A stretch of 64,000 nucleotides of DNA, taken from positions 1 through 64,000 of the forward strand of contig JAQTTV010000006.1 in the NCBI GenBank assembly GCA_028710565.1, written 5' to 3'. The notes below the pieces were generated by a model that was not told where the DNA came from, made no database searches, and was given only the letters and a program-made list of their open reading frames with translations. This document shows positions 18,515 through 27,031 of the stretch, one piece after another. The position numbers and the translations under genes are program-made. Within the stretch, counting starts at the first letter, position 1; every line of letters begins with the position of its first letter. This stretch comes from Gallionella sp. (lineage in GTDB: Bacteria; Pseudomonadota; Gammaproteobacteria; Burkholderiales; Gallionellaceae).

Positions 18515-19951
18515 ATGAGTGAACAGCAGAATCAAAAAGGTGCCGAATCAGGCCATGTTTCAACGATCTACCATGAGCATGAAGAATGGGCGGTCAACAT
18601 GGGTGAAAGTACCATTCATGCTAAGCGTATGCCTGGTTTTTTCCGTACGCTGAAGTACGCTACTGAGTCACTCTGGTTGATTTTCTTCTTTGGTGCTTAT
18701 TTGCGATGGAATGGTAAACAAGCTCTGTTATTAGATGTCAATAATCGACAATTTCATATATTTAATCTGACCATTCTGCCTCAAGATATTTGGATGGTTT
18801 CTCTCTTGCTACTATTAACCGCTATGACGCTGTTTGCCGTCACTTCGGTCGCTTCGCGTGTTTTTTGTGGTTATTTTTGCTTCCAAACAGCTTGGGTTGA
18901 TCTTTTTACTTGGATTGAAGAAAAGGTCGAGGGTAATCCAAATGCCCGTCATAAATTGGATGCAGCACCATGGAATGCCAAAAAGATTCAAAAAAAGGTC
19001 ATTAAACACAGCATTTGGCTAGCAATTTCGGTATTTACAGGAATAAGCTTTACCATTTGGTTTGAGGATGCTTTCGTCTATTGGCATGACCTGCTGAACC
19101 TAAATCTGAGCATGTTAGAGTGGTCGACGTTGACCGCATTTACCTTTGGAACCTATTTCTTGGCTGGTTTCCTGCGTGAACAAACCTGTTTCTGGTTGTG
19201 CCCCTATGCACGTATTCAGGCGGTGATGGCAGATTCTCAAACAATCTTCCCTACTTATGACGTGAAACGAGGCGAGCCACGCGGAAAAATTCGTCGTGGT
19301 GCGGAGGCTGATTCTCTTAAACTAGGCGATTGTATTGATTGTTTCCAATGTGTCCAAGTTTGCCCAACTGGGGTTGATATTCGTCAAGGTCAGCAATTGG
19401 GTTGTATCACGTGCGGCTTATGCTTGGATGCCTGTGATTCGATTATGGATAAGATCGGCCGCCCGCGTGGTTTAATTCGCTATTCCTCTTTGGATGAGTT
19501 AGACGGTAAACCTGTTAAAAAGCTTTATCAGCATCCGCGAACGCTTGTTTACATCGGAATTATATTTATTGCCCTAGCTGGGATTGTATGGGGTTTGACA
19601 CACTTAGGATCGATGACTTTACGCGTGATTCCTGAACGTCAACCCTTGTATGTCAGTTTAAGCGATGGATCTATTCGCAACCGCTATGAATTTAAGGTGG
19701 TCAACAAGACGGATAAGGATTTGCATGTTACGGTATCAGCCACAGGTGGCATACCAGGTCAAGTGATCGTGGGTTCTGAAACGCCCATTTTGACTCATCA
19801 TGGACGTGGCACATCGTTTACCATATTTGTTAAAGCACCCGCAGACGCTATTAAACTGGAAGCAACACCCATTGAGTTCCATGTTCAAGCGGTCGAAGAC
19901 GCGGCTGTTGTAGCGCAGTACGATAGCAAGTTCTCTGCACCTAAACGGTAG
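18515..19951 (+). CDS. ccoG: cbb3 oxidase accessory protein CcoG (ferredoxin type)
   Basis: The 478-residue membrane protein has several N-terminal membrane helices, including a polyferredoxin-like region (FCGYFCFQTAW; CFWLCPYARIQAVM). Two four-cysteine [4Fe-4S] motifs follow (CIDCFQCVQVC and CITCGLCLDAC), and a C-terminal Ig-like periplasmic domain. CcoG (RdxA/FixG) is needed for copper handling in cbb3 oxidase assembly. An AGGAG site precedes the ATG. It is followed by ccoH, ccoI and ccoS in the usual order. Confidence 0.95.
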   Translation: MSEQQNQKGAESGHVSTIYHEHEEWAVNMGESTIHAKRMPGFFRTLKYATESLWLIFFFGAYLRWNGKQALLLDVNNRQFHIFNLTILPQDIWMVSLLLLLTAMTLFAVTSVASRVFCGYFCFQTAWVDLFTWIEEKVEGNPNARHKLDAAPWNAKKIQKKVIKHSIWLAISVFTGISFTIWFEDAFVYWHDLLNLNLSMLEWSTLTAFTFGTYFLAGFLREQTCFWLCPYARIQAVMADSQTIFPTYDVKRGEPRGKIRRGAEADSLKLGDCIDCFQCVQVCPTGVDIRQGQQLGCITCGLCLDACDSIMDKIGRPRGLIRYSSLDELDGKPVKKLYQHPRTLVYIGIIFIALAGIVWGLTHLGSMTLRVIPERQPLYVSLSDGSIRNRYEFKVVNKTDKDLHVTVSATGGIPGQVIVGSETPILTHHGRGTSFTIFVKAPADAIKLEATPIEFHVQAVEDAAVVAQYDSKFSAPKR

Positions 19952-20044
19952 TAATGATCTCGCATTTAACGTGTCAAATGGATGCAATAAGTGCCTGGTT
20001 CGCTATAAATATCACTTGTCGTAAACTATAAAGGGCTGCATTTA

Positions 20045-20872
20045 ATGATTTCTCAAAGCAATAAAAAAGGTTGGCGTAATCCTTGGGTGTTTGGCTTGCT
20101 GGGTTTGGTATTGTCAGGTGTCGCAATTAATGTCGTGTTTGTTTTAAACTCGCTCGATAAAAGCCGTTCCACCTTAGTCGACGAGGAATACAACACGCGA
20201 AATCGCAAGACTGATGCGGTATTTTTGAAGGAAATTGAAGCGCAAAGTATTTTGGCGTGGAAAACAACCATTAAGCAACCCAAGTTTGTTTCGCTTAATG
20301 TGCCGCAATCTTATGATATTTCGGTCGTAGATCTAAAGGGTGTACCAGTCAGTGGCCAGATGGAAGTGATGGCATATCGTGCATCTGATGCAGCACAAGA
20401 TTTCAAAGTCGCATTTCAAGAAACTTCACCTGGGCACTACCAAGGCTTTATGAATTTCGCATTGAAGGGATATTGGAAGCTGCGAATTCGGGTTGTTCGA
20501 GAAAAAGACGTTTTCGTCACGGAAAGTGAAAAGTTTTCTGTACGAGATGTTGCAGCTCAAAATGCCTTAGGATGGAAGCTTCAAGTGAAACAACCCAGTG
20601 ATGCTGTTCATGCGTTGAAACCAAGTACATTCGAAGTGTCGGCGACTGATGCACAGGGATTACCCGTTAGTGGGAAAATGACTGTGGTGGCAAATTATCG
20701 TTCATCAGATGTCAGTCAAGAGTTCTCCATTCCTTTTAATGAAGTGTCAGCAGGGAAATATCAAGGATTGATTAAGTTTCCAGTCAAAGGGGATTGGGAA
20801 TTGAGTGTTCGCGTCATTCGTGATAAGGATGTGTTTGAAATCGATAGTGATAAATTCGTCGTTGCCGATTGA
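20045..20872 (+). CDS. ccoH: FixH/CcoH family protein with duplicated domain
   Basis: CcoH/FixH is a membrane-anchored periplasmic factor for cbb3 assembly. This one has one N-terminal helix (about 13-35) and then two copies of the FixH domain. The first (about residues 60-157) and second (about 170-275) both run W-K..(I/V)KQP ... VPVSG or LPVSG ... YRASD/YRSSD ... G.YQG ... KG.W.L..RV.R.KDVF. Family members usually have one such domain and about 160-170 residues; this has 275. It lies between ccoG and ccoI as expected. Confidence 0.88.
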   Translation: MISQSNKKGWRNPWVFGLLGLVLSGVAINVVFVLNSLDKSRSTLVDEEYNTRNRKTDAVFLKEIEAQSILAWKTTIKQPKFVSLNVPQSYDISVVDLKGVPVSGQMEVMAYRASDAAQDFKVAFQETSPGHYQGFMNFALKGYWKLRIRVVREKDVFVTESEKFSVRDVAAQNALGWKLQVKQPSDAVHALKPSTFEVSATDAQGLPVSGKMTVVANYRSSDVSQEFSIPFNEVSAGKYQGLIKFPVKGDWELSVRVIRDKDVFEIDSDKFVVAD

Positions 20873-20900
20873 TTTGGATAATATTAAGTAGTTGGTATTA

Positions 20901-23345
20901 ATGACACAACATAGCGAATCTTGTTTTCATTGCGGGTTGCCGATTGCGTCTGATGCACATTATCACGCGTCACTTGATGGAGTGTCGCGTGATTTTTGTT
21001 GTTTTGGTTGTCAATCTGTTTGCTCCGCCATTTTTGAGGCGGGTTTGCAGGGCTATTATCAACGCACGCCAGAGGGGGTGCTGCTTGCTCCTCCGCCTGA
21101 CCTCCCCAAAGATATTGAAATCTACGACATAGATGAAGTGCAGCAGGACTTCACCACCTGCTCAGGTGATGTGCGAGACATTCATCTGCTTGTAGAAGGC
21201 ATACATTGTGCGGCGTGCGTTTGGTTGATTGAGCGCGGGTTGTCGCGAGTGCCTGGGGTCGAGGCGGTAAACGTCAACCTAGCTGCTAAGCGGGTACATT
21301 TGCGCTGGAATAATCAGCAGCGCAAGCTGTCCGACCTGATTCGTGCATTAGGAAAAATCGGCTATTCGGGTGTGCCTTATGACCCTGAAGTGGCAGAAGG
21401 TGCGATGAAGAAAACCAATCGCGCTATGTTGTTTAGGTTGTTCTTTGCTGGCTTTGCCATGATGAACCTGAATTTAATTGCGATTGCGCTTTATTCAGGG
21501 GCGGATAAAGGACCTTTTCTCAGTTTCTTTCATTGGGTTGCGTTTGCACTGGCGACGCCTACCTTGCTGTATTCTGGTTTTCCTTTCTTCAAGGGCGCGT
21601 GGGGCGGGCTGCGTAATGGTCGCTTGACCATGGACTTGCCCATCGCACTCGGCTTGACGGTCACTTATGTGTATTCGGTGTATGCAACCTTGTCGGGGCT
21701 GAAAGCCGTCTATTTTGATACGGTCACTAATTTGACCTTTGTTATCTTGATTGGTCGCTATCTTGAGGGCATGTTCCGTCATCAAGCGGTTGCTGCAACC
21801 AATCGGCTGATGGAGCTTCAACCTCGCTTTGCAATTGTTATGCAGCAGGGCGTAGAGCAAATTACCCTGATACGCGGGGTGAAATTGGGCGATCACGTAC
21901 TGATTAAACCTGGCTATCAAGTCCCAGTAGATGGCGTAGTGCTGGAAGGTGAAAGTGCGGTGGACGAGTCCATGCTCAGTGGCGAGTCAGTCCCTGTTCA
22001 TAAATTTGTAGGATCCCCCGTTTCTGCGGGGACATTGAATACTAACGGTGCATTGCTCGTTGAAGTGCAGACCACCATGCAGAATACGGTGCTGGCTAAG
22101 ATCATACGTTTGGTGGAAGAAGCGCAAGCCTCTAAAGCACCGATCCAAAGGCTGGCTGACTCTGTGGTGCCGTGGTTCGTTTTTGTCACGTTATTGTGTG
22201 CGACTATCACTTTCTTGATTTGGATAGGTCAAGATTTTGAAACAGCCTTGATGGCGGCGACTTCTGTATTGATTATCACCTGTCCCTGTGCGCTGGGCAT
22301 GGCAACACCGATGTCTATTGCAGTGGCTTCGGGTTTGGGCGCAAAACACGGTATTTTGGTCAAAAATGGACTGGTGTTAGAAACCTTATCCAAGGTGACA
22401 CACTTCGTCTTTGACAAAACAGGCACGCTCACCGAAGGCAAAATGCGCGTCGCGCATATTCAAACCTTGGCGGGCGGCGATGCGCAGGATATTTTAAGCT
22501 GTGCCGCCGCCGTTGAGCGTTACAGTGAACATAGCGTCGCCAAAGCTATTGTGATCGAAGCCGAAGCGCAGCATATTCAGTACCGTGACATGCCTGTGCA
22601 GCAATTCCAAGCCAGTGCTGGCTTAGGCGTGTCCGCTCAAGTGGCAGGGCAAACCGTGCTGTTAGGCAGTGCCGAATGGTTAAGACGTAATGGTGTGACT
22701 TGTGACGAAGGGCTACAAGGTCACGCCGTCAAATGGGAAACGCTCGCCATGAGCTGCGTGCACCTTGCCTTGGACGGGCAGCATTGCGCTGTGTTGGCGT
22801 TGGCAGACAGGTTGCGCAGTGATGCGCAAGTCTTGGTCAACTCGCTGCGCGCTTCAGGCATACGCATGACCTTGCTCAGCGGTGACAGGCAAGTGGTGGC
22901 TGAGGCGATTGCGCAACAATTAGGTGGCATGGAAGTCATCGCTGAAGTCATGCCGCAAGACAAAGACCAAGTGATTAAACGGCTGCAAGCAGACGGCGCG
23001 ATTGTGGCGATGGTGGGGGATGGGATCAATGACGCACCCGCGTTAATTCGTGCTAATGTGGGCATCGCGTTAGGGTCAGGTACGGATGTATCGGTCGAAA
23101 GTGCCGATATTGTGCTGATGCACAATGAGTTGGATAAGGTGCGTATGGCAACTTTGCTGTCCCGTCGCACCTTACGCACCATTAAGCAGAATATCGGGCT
23201 GTCATTCGTGTATAACCTCATTATGGTGCCATTGGCGATGATGACCATGGTGACCCCCTTAGTGGCGGCGATTACCATGCCTTTCAGCTCGCTGATTGTC
23301 ATCGGCAATGCTGCTCGCATCCGTAATTTGTTCAAAAATCAATAG
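20901..23345 (+). CDS. ccoI: Copper-type P1B ATPase for cbb3 oxidase assembly
   Basis: The 814-residue P-type ATPase exports copper for the oxidase. Seen in order: an N-terminal cysteine cluster (CFHCGLP ... CCFGC), a heavy-metal-associated domain with GIHCAAC (about 100-106), an actuator-domain 'SGESVP', the intramembrane metal site CPC (ITCPCALGMATP), the phosphorylation site DKTGT, and GDGINDAPAL. I chose the ATG at 20901 rather than the TTG nine bases before. It is followed by ccoS after 10 bases. Confidence 0.95.
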   Translation: MTQHSESCFHCGLPIASDAHYHASLDGVSRDFCCFGCQSVCSAIFEAGLQGYYQRTPEGVLLAPPPDLPKDIEIYDIDEVQQDFTTCSGDVRDIHLLVEGIHCAACVWLIERGLSRVPGVEAVNVNLAAKRVHLRWNNQQRKLSDLIRALGKIGYSGVPYDPEVAEGAMKKTNRAMLFRLFFAGFAMMNLNLIAIALYSGADKGPFLSFFHWVAFALATPTLLYSGFPFFKGAWGGLRNGRLTMDLPIALGLTVTYVYSVYATLSGLKAVYFDTVTNLTFVILIGRYLEGMFRHQAVAATNRLMELQPRFAIVMQQGVEQITLIRGVKLGDHVLIKPGYQVPVDGVVLEGESAVDESMLSGESVPVHKFVGSPVSAGTLNTNGALLVEVQTTMQNTVLAKIIRLVEEAQASKAPIQRLADSVVPWFVFVTLLCATITFLIWIGQDFETALMAATSVLIITCPCALGMATPMSIAVASGLGAKHGILVKNGLVLETLSKVTHFVFDKTGTLTEGKMRVAHIQTLAGGDAQDILSCAAAVERYSEHSVAKAIVIEAEAQHIQYRDMPVQQFQASAGLGVSAQVAGQTVLLGSAEWLRRNGVTCDEGLQGHAVKWETLAMSCVHLALDGQHCAVLALADRLRSDAQVLVNSLRASGIRMTLLSGDRQVVAEAIAQQLGGMEVIAEVMPQDKDQVIKRLQADGAIVAMVGDGINDAPALIRANVGIALGSGTDVSVESADIVLMHNELDKVRMATLLSRRTLRTIKQNIGLSFVYNLIMVPLAMMTMVTPLVAAITMPFSSLIVIGNAARIRNLFKNQ

Positions 23346-23355
23346 GAGTCCCAAC

Positions 23356-23526
23356 ATGAACGTAATCTATAGTTTGATCCCTGGCATGATGTTCTTTGGG
23401 CTGCTCTTTCTCGCTATCTTGGTATGGGCGGTAAAGAAGGGGCAATACGAGGACATGGAAGGCGAGGGTAGTCGCATCTTGATGGATGACGACGATGACT
23501 TGCTGCATAAAGACAGCAAAAAGTGA
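23356..23526 (+). CDS. ccoS: cbb3 oxidase assembly protein CcoS
   Basis: A 56-residue protein with one N-terminal membrane helix (about 4-26) and an acidic tail (EGSRILMDDDDD) as in CcoS/FixS, which is needed to insert cofactors into CcoN. The ATG is preceded by TAGGAG; the longer frame opening inside ccoI lacks such a site. Last gene of the maturation cluster. Confidence 0.93.
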   Translation: MNVIYSLIPGMMFFGLLFLAILVWAVKKGQYEDMEGEGSRILMDDDDDLLHKDSKK

Positions 23527-23728
23527 TCATAGATGGTGAAAAGCTGCTAGTCGTTAGTTGGTAGTGAAAGCGTAGTCTGCGTGCAATTTTGTCATATATT
23601 CAAATAGGCATGCTCACATTCCCCCCCCCGACAACTAAATGCTAACGACTAGAGATTATTACCGATCATTTGTACGCACCACCCATGCGATGGGCGTAAT
23701 TTCGGTGGCGACGACAATACGTACAGTC
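23527..23728. other. Gap after ccoS with a duplicated-ended spacer
   Basis: No gene is supported. A small inverted repeat (CTAGTCGTTAG near 23548 and CTAACGACTAG near 23642) brackets about 100 bases that include a run of nine C. Confidence 0.4.
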
Positions 23729-23766
23729 AAATAAAAAGCAGGTCGGACTTTCGTTCGACCTGCTTT
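23729..23766 (-). terminator. Minus-strand terminator
   Basis: AAAGCAGGTCG pairs with CGACCTGCTTT around a ten-base loop. On the minus strand it is followed by TTTTTATTT, so it most likely ends transcripts coming from the gene at 23995-24672, through the intervening repeat. Confidence 0.75.
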
Positions 23767-23788
23767 GCATTGTGGGACACAAAAGCTA

Positions 23789-23993
23789 TTTGGTTCTATG
23801 TGATTTGCAGTGGGTGAAACGCGGTTATACCCCACCCCCATCCTAATTGCCCCCTCGCTTCGCTCTCCCCCTCTGAAGGGGAAGGGACTATCACCCTCTC
23901 CCCTTCAAGGGGAGAGTTGGAGAGGGGATGGGGTAATTCCGCACTGAAGGCTCACTTGTGCCACGATGACCCACTATGATTCACTTAGAGCGA
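23789..23993. mobile_element. MITE-like element R1, copy with double palindrome
   Basis: About 205 bases bounded by TTTGGTTCTATGTGA and a degenerate inverted partner (TCACTTAGAGCGA). Inside are two palindromes (CCCCTCTGAAGGGG type and CTCCCCTTCAAGGGGAG). The left 147 bases recur inverted at 44917-45061, and both ends recur at 47716-47814. No coding capacity, so it would depend on a transposase elsewhere. Its right end touches the stop codon of the next gene. Confidence 0.7.
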
Positions 23994-23994
23994 G

Positions 23995-24672
23995 CTATTT
24001 TGCTACGATGACATCACCATTCGCTAACAAAGGCGTAGAGAGTATCCCAAACTCTTTGGGCGAAATGTATTGGATCACAGGTTTTTCTGCTCCACCCAGT
24101 GCGATATCCACGCCATGTTGTGGATATAACCAGTGTATGGCTCCCGTTTTCTTTTCCTTGATGCGTTGTGTGGGTTGTCCAAAACGTTTGAGGAAAATAT
24201 CTTCTTCGATTTTAATCGACGGCATATACGTTAAGCTCGAAATAGGCAGTTGACGCACATGAGGCACATCTTGCGGTGCAATCGTGATTTTCTTGCCGCT
24301 CCCCGTGCTACTCATACGTGCTCCACGTTCATAAATGCCACGAATTTCGCTTTCACTCACATTAACGACCATGATAACCCGTGCCTTGAGACCCGCTGGG
24401 CGAACTTCCTCATAGAACATCTCCATGACAAGGTTGCCAGAAGGTGATTTAAATAACGTGGGCTCGGCGACCTCACCAAAAACCTTATCAGCATCCTCCG
24501 TCGTACTTTGCCCCAAGGTCAAACTAAAAATACGTAGCGTATCGGGTGTAGGATGTTCAAGATGCCAAGGAAAATCAGTTTTCTTGATGGGTTCCGCACC
24601 CGTCCAGAAGAAAGAGACGATGAAAATGAGTACAGACGAAATGCCGATGCCCCAGAGAATTTTACGTTCCAT
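23995..24672 (-). CDS. Membrane-anchored protein of unknown function
   Basis: The 225-residue product has one N-terminal anchor (about 6-24, ILWGIGISSVLIFIVSFFW) and a soluble, probably periplasmic remainder without recognisable motifs. One stretch, 'TLGQSTTEDADKVFGE', resembles the start of small outer-membrane-associated domains in which a leading glycine loop precedes a helix, but I cannot name a family. It follows the 168-residue membrane protein by 21 bases on the same strand, so the two probably form an operon. Confidence 0.6.
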   Translation of the reverse strand: MERKILWGIGISSVLIFIVSFFWTGAEPIKKTDFPWHLEHPTPDTLRIFSLTLGQSTTEDADKVFGEVAEPTLFKSPSGNLVMEMFYEEVRPAGLKARVIMVVNVSESEIRGIYERGARMSSTGSGKKITIAPQDVPHVRQLPISSLTYMPSIKIEEDIFLKRFGQPTQRIKEKKTGAIHWLYPQHGVDIALGGAEKPVIQYISPKEFGILSTPLLANGDVIVAK

Positions 24673-24693
24673 ATTTTTGAATAAGTAAAGTGA

Positions 24694-25200
24694 TTAAGTA
24701 GATTTTAAATGCGGGTTTTTGGTGAGGTAATTGTCTGGTAATTTTCCATCACGTGCCTGATACACAGAATCGTTGCCCAAAACCACCAAAATGAGCAGTG
24801 CAACCATAAAAGGCAGCAGTCCAAAGCCGCCGATCAGTGCTTTAGTTGCAATGGCGTTCCAATGTTGTGCGGCAGAGAGATAAATCCCGCCACCAGAAAT
24901 AATGCATGTCACCGAGAGTAATGCCATGAAAATACGGTTGCGTCGCGCACCGATTTGCCAATGTGCTTTCACAAACCACATCGCTTTACTCGCGGCGATT
25001 GCTCTGGATTTAAGTTCGATATAGCCAATGATTACAAAAGAGGAGATAGGAACGATGGCAATGGCTAAAGGATAGCTTTTTGACAATAAAATACTGATAC
25101 AGAAAATCAGTACATGGTTGAAAATAAGATTGATGAGAAAAATCTCGTGCGGCCATCTGGCCATTTTGCCTTCGTCGGCGGTAATCGCGAACTGTTCCAT
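24694..25200 (-). CDS. Small polytopic membrane protein of unknown function
   Basis: The 168-residue protein has four likely membrane helices (about 22-42, 45-66, 95-115, 125-150). It begins with a soluble segment 'MEQFAITADEGKMARW' and ends with a short hydrophilic tail. I do not recognise a family. It lies upstream of the 225-residue anchored protein on the same strand and is divergent from hemN with about 240 bases between. Confidence 0.6.
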   Translation of the reverse strand: MEQFAITADEGKMARWPHEIFLINLIFNHVLIFCISILLSKSYPLAIAIVPISSFVIIGYIELKSRAIAASKAMWFVKAHWQIGARRNRIFMALLSVTCIISGGGIYLSAAQHWNAIATKALIGGFGLLPFMVALLILVVLGNDSVYQARDGKLPDNYLTKNPHLKST

Positions 25201-25441
25201 AAATAACTCCCTGTGATTTAACGGATTTCAAATTAGACTGACCAACTTAACTCAACGGTGCTGCGCCTTATCTTGGCGAGTCACCTAAAGCAAATTCGTA
25301 AAAGCCGCGTAGCTTAAAGGAATTTTGAAAATCTTGCCGATAAAATAATCCAAAAAAGTCGTTATCACACGGTTTGGAATTTGCCGCATAGCATAGAGCT
25401 GGTATAGTTCGGGTATTCTTTAAATTTGGGCAGTTGACCTC

Positions 25442-26836
25442 ATGGCAATTAACACGCAATTAGAATTGGATTTAGAACTGATTCGTCGGCTAGACAAAAA
25501 TGGACCTCGTTATACTTCCTATCCCACGGCGGATCGTTTTACGGACGCGTTTAATGCGGAAAGCTATCAACAATGGGTTGCCAAACGCGAAACAGATGGC
25601 GGTGTCGCCCGTCCGCTGTCTTTGTATATCCACATTCCTTTTTGTAATACGCTGTGCTTTTATTGCGCGTGCAACAAAGTTATCACCAAAGATCGCAGCA
25701 AATCCGCCGAATATGTCCGTTATTTGTTAAAAGAAATGGCGATGCAAGCAGAAATGCTAGGCAAGGGACAAGTTATTGAACAGCTACATTTTGGTGGCGG
25801 CACCCCAACTTTCTTGAGCGATGACGAAATTCGTGCGGTGATGGCGGGCATACGGGAGCACTTCAAACTGGTGGAAGATGGCGAGTATTCCATCGAAATT
25901 GATCCCCGCAAGGTGACCGATGAAACTATCGCCTTGTTAGGTTCGGCAGGGTTCAATCGCATCAGTATTGGTGTGCAGGACTTTGACGATGAAGTACAGC
26001 GTGCCGTCAATCGTATTCAAAGTGAAGCAGAAACCCTTGGCATTATCCAAGCCGCACGCGCCAATGGCTTTAAGTCGGTCAGCATAGACTTGATTTATGG
26101 CCTGCCTAAGCAAACGCTGGAGGGCTTTGGCACCACGCTGGATCGTGTCATTGCCGCCAATCCAGATCGCTTGTCGATTTACAACTACGCCCACATGCCC
26201 ACCTTGTTTATGCCACAACGCCGCATCCATGAGGAAGACCTGCCCGCACCGCAAGTCAAGCTGGACATCCTTGGCATGGCAGTGAAGAAACTCACCGATG
26301 CGGGTTATGTGTATATCGGTATGGATCACTTTGCCAAGCCCGAAGATGAGCTGGCAATAGCACAACGTCAAGGTCGCTTGCATCGCAACTTCCAAGGCTA
26401 TTCCACCCATTCTGATTGCGACTTAATTGCGTTGGGCGTGAGTGCGATTGGTAAAGTGGGTCCTACCTACAGCCAGAACTTCCGTGACTTGGAAAAATAC
26501 TATGCCGCGTTGGACAATGACCAGTTGCCGATTATGCGCGGCATGGAATTGAATGATGATGACCGAGTGCGTCGAGAGATTATTCAAGATTTGATGTGCC
26601 ATTTTGAACTGACCAAAGCACGCTTGAATACTGAGTTCAACATTGACTTCGACCGCTACTTTGCGACCGAATTAACGGAATTGCACGAGTACGAACTCGA
26701 AGGATTGTTAGTGCTCACTGCGGATAAAATCACCGTTACCCCAAAAGGACGGATGTTGATTCGTAATATCTGCATGATATTCGACCACTATCTGCGCACC
26801 CGTCAAAAAACCTCGAATTACTCCAAAGTGATTTAA
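25442..26836 (+). CDS. hemN: Oxygen-independent coproporphyrinogen III dehydrogenase
   Basis: The 464-residue radical-SAM enzyme makes protoporphyrinogen IX under low oxygen. It has the HemN signature 'YIHIPFCNTLCFYCACNK', in which CxxxCxxC binds the [4Fe-4S] cluster and an extra cysteine follows, then 'HFGGGTPTFL' for SAM binding and the C-terminal HemN domain. The N-terminal 'NGPRYTSYPTADRF' is typical. Its presence near the cbb3 locus fits microaerobic haem supply. I saw no FNR-type box in the 100 bases upstream. Confidence 0.95.
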   Translation: MAINTQLELDLELIRRLDKNGPRYTSYPTADRFTDAFNAESYQQWVAKRETDGGVARPLSLYIHIPFCNTLCFYCACNKVITKDRSKSAEYVRYLLKEMAMQAEMLGKGQVIEQLHFGGGTPTFLSDDEIRAVMAGIREHFKLVEDGEYSIEIDPRKVTDETIALLGSAGFNRISIGVQDFDDEVQRAVNRIQSEAETLGIIQAARANGFKSVSIDLIYGLPKQTLEGFGTTLDRVIAANPDRLSIYNYAHMPTLFMPQRRIHEEDLPAPQVKLDILGMAVKKLTDAGYVYIGMDHFAKPEDELAIAQRQGRLHRNFQGYSTHSDCDLIALGVSAIGKVGPTYSQNFRDLEKYYAALDNDQLPIMRGMELNDDDRVRREIIQDLMCHFELTKARLNTEFNIDFDRYFATELTELHEYELEGLLVLTADKITVTPKGRMLIRNICMIFDHYLRTRQKTSNYSKVI

Positions 26837-26877
26837 GGGCTCACGCTATCCGCACTCACTTCACGTCACAAGAGTGG

Positions 26878-26932
26878 CGGACGCTATCGCCCCTCGCCTA
26901 CGTGTGGGAGAGGGGCAGGGCAGAGCAGAGGG
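26878..26932. repeat. Partial palindromic G/C repeat
   Basis: A CCCCTCGCCTACGTGTGGGAGAGGGG-type arm with AGGGCAGAGCAGAG, related to the units in metG and guaA. It lies in the gap between hemN and the KAP gene, which is the left edge of the inserted operon. Confidence 0.6.
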
Positions 26933-27031
26933 AATACACGCTGAGCTAGTCGAATCATGAACGGACTGATTTCCCCCATGTGGCGGTTTTTTGTTTAGAA
27001 TTCGTCCGCCTATTCCTAGCCTATTCCTACC

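Noticed and set aside
23659-23841. 60-codon minus-strand frame through the terminator and repeat R1
   Set aside because: It crosses a hairpin terminator and a MITE end, so it is not a plausible gene.
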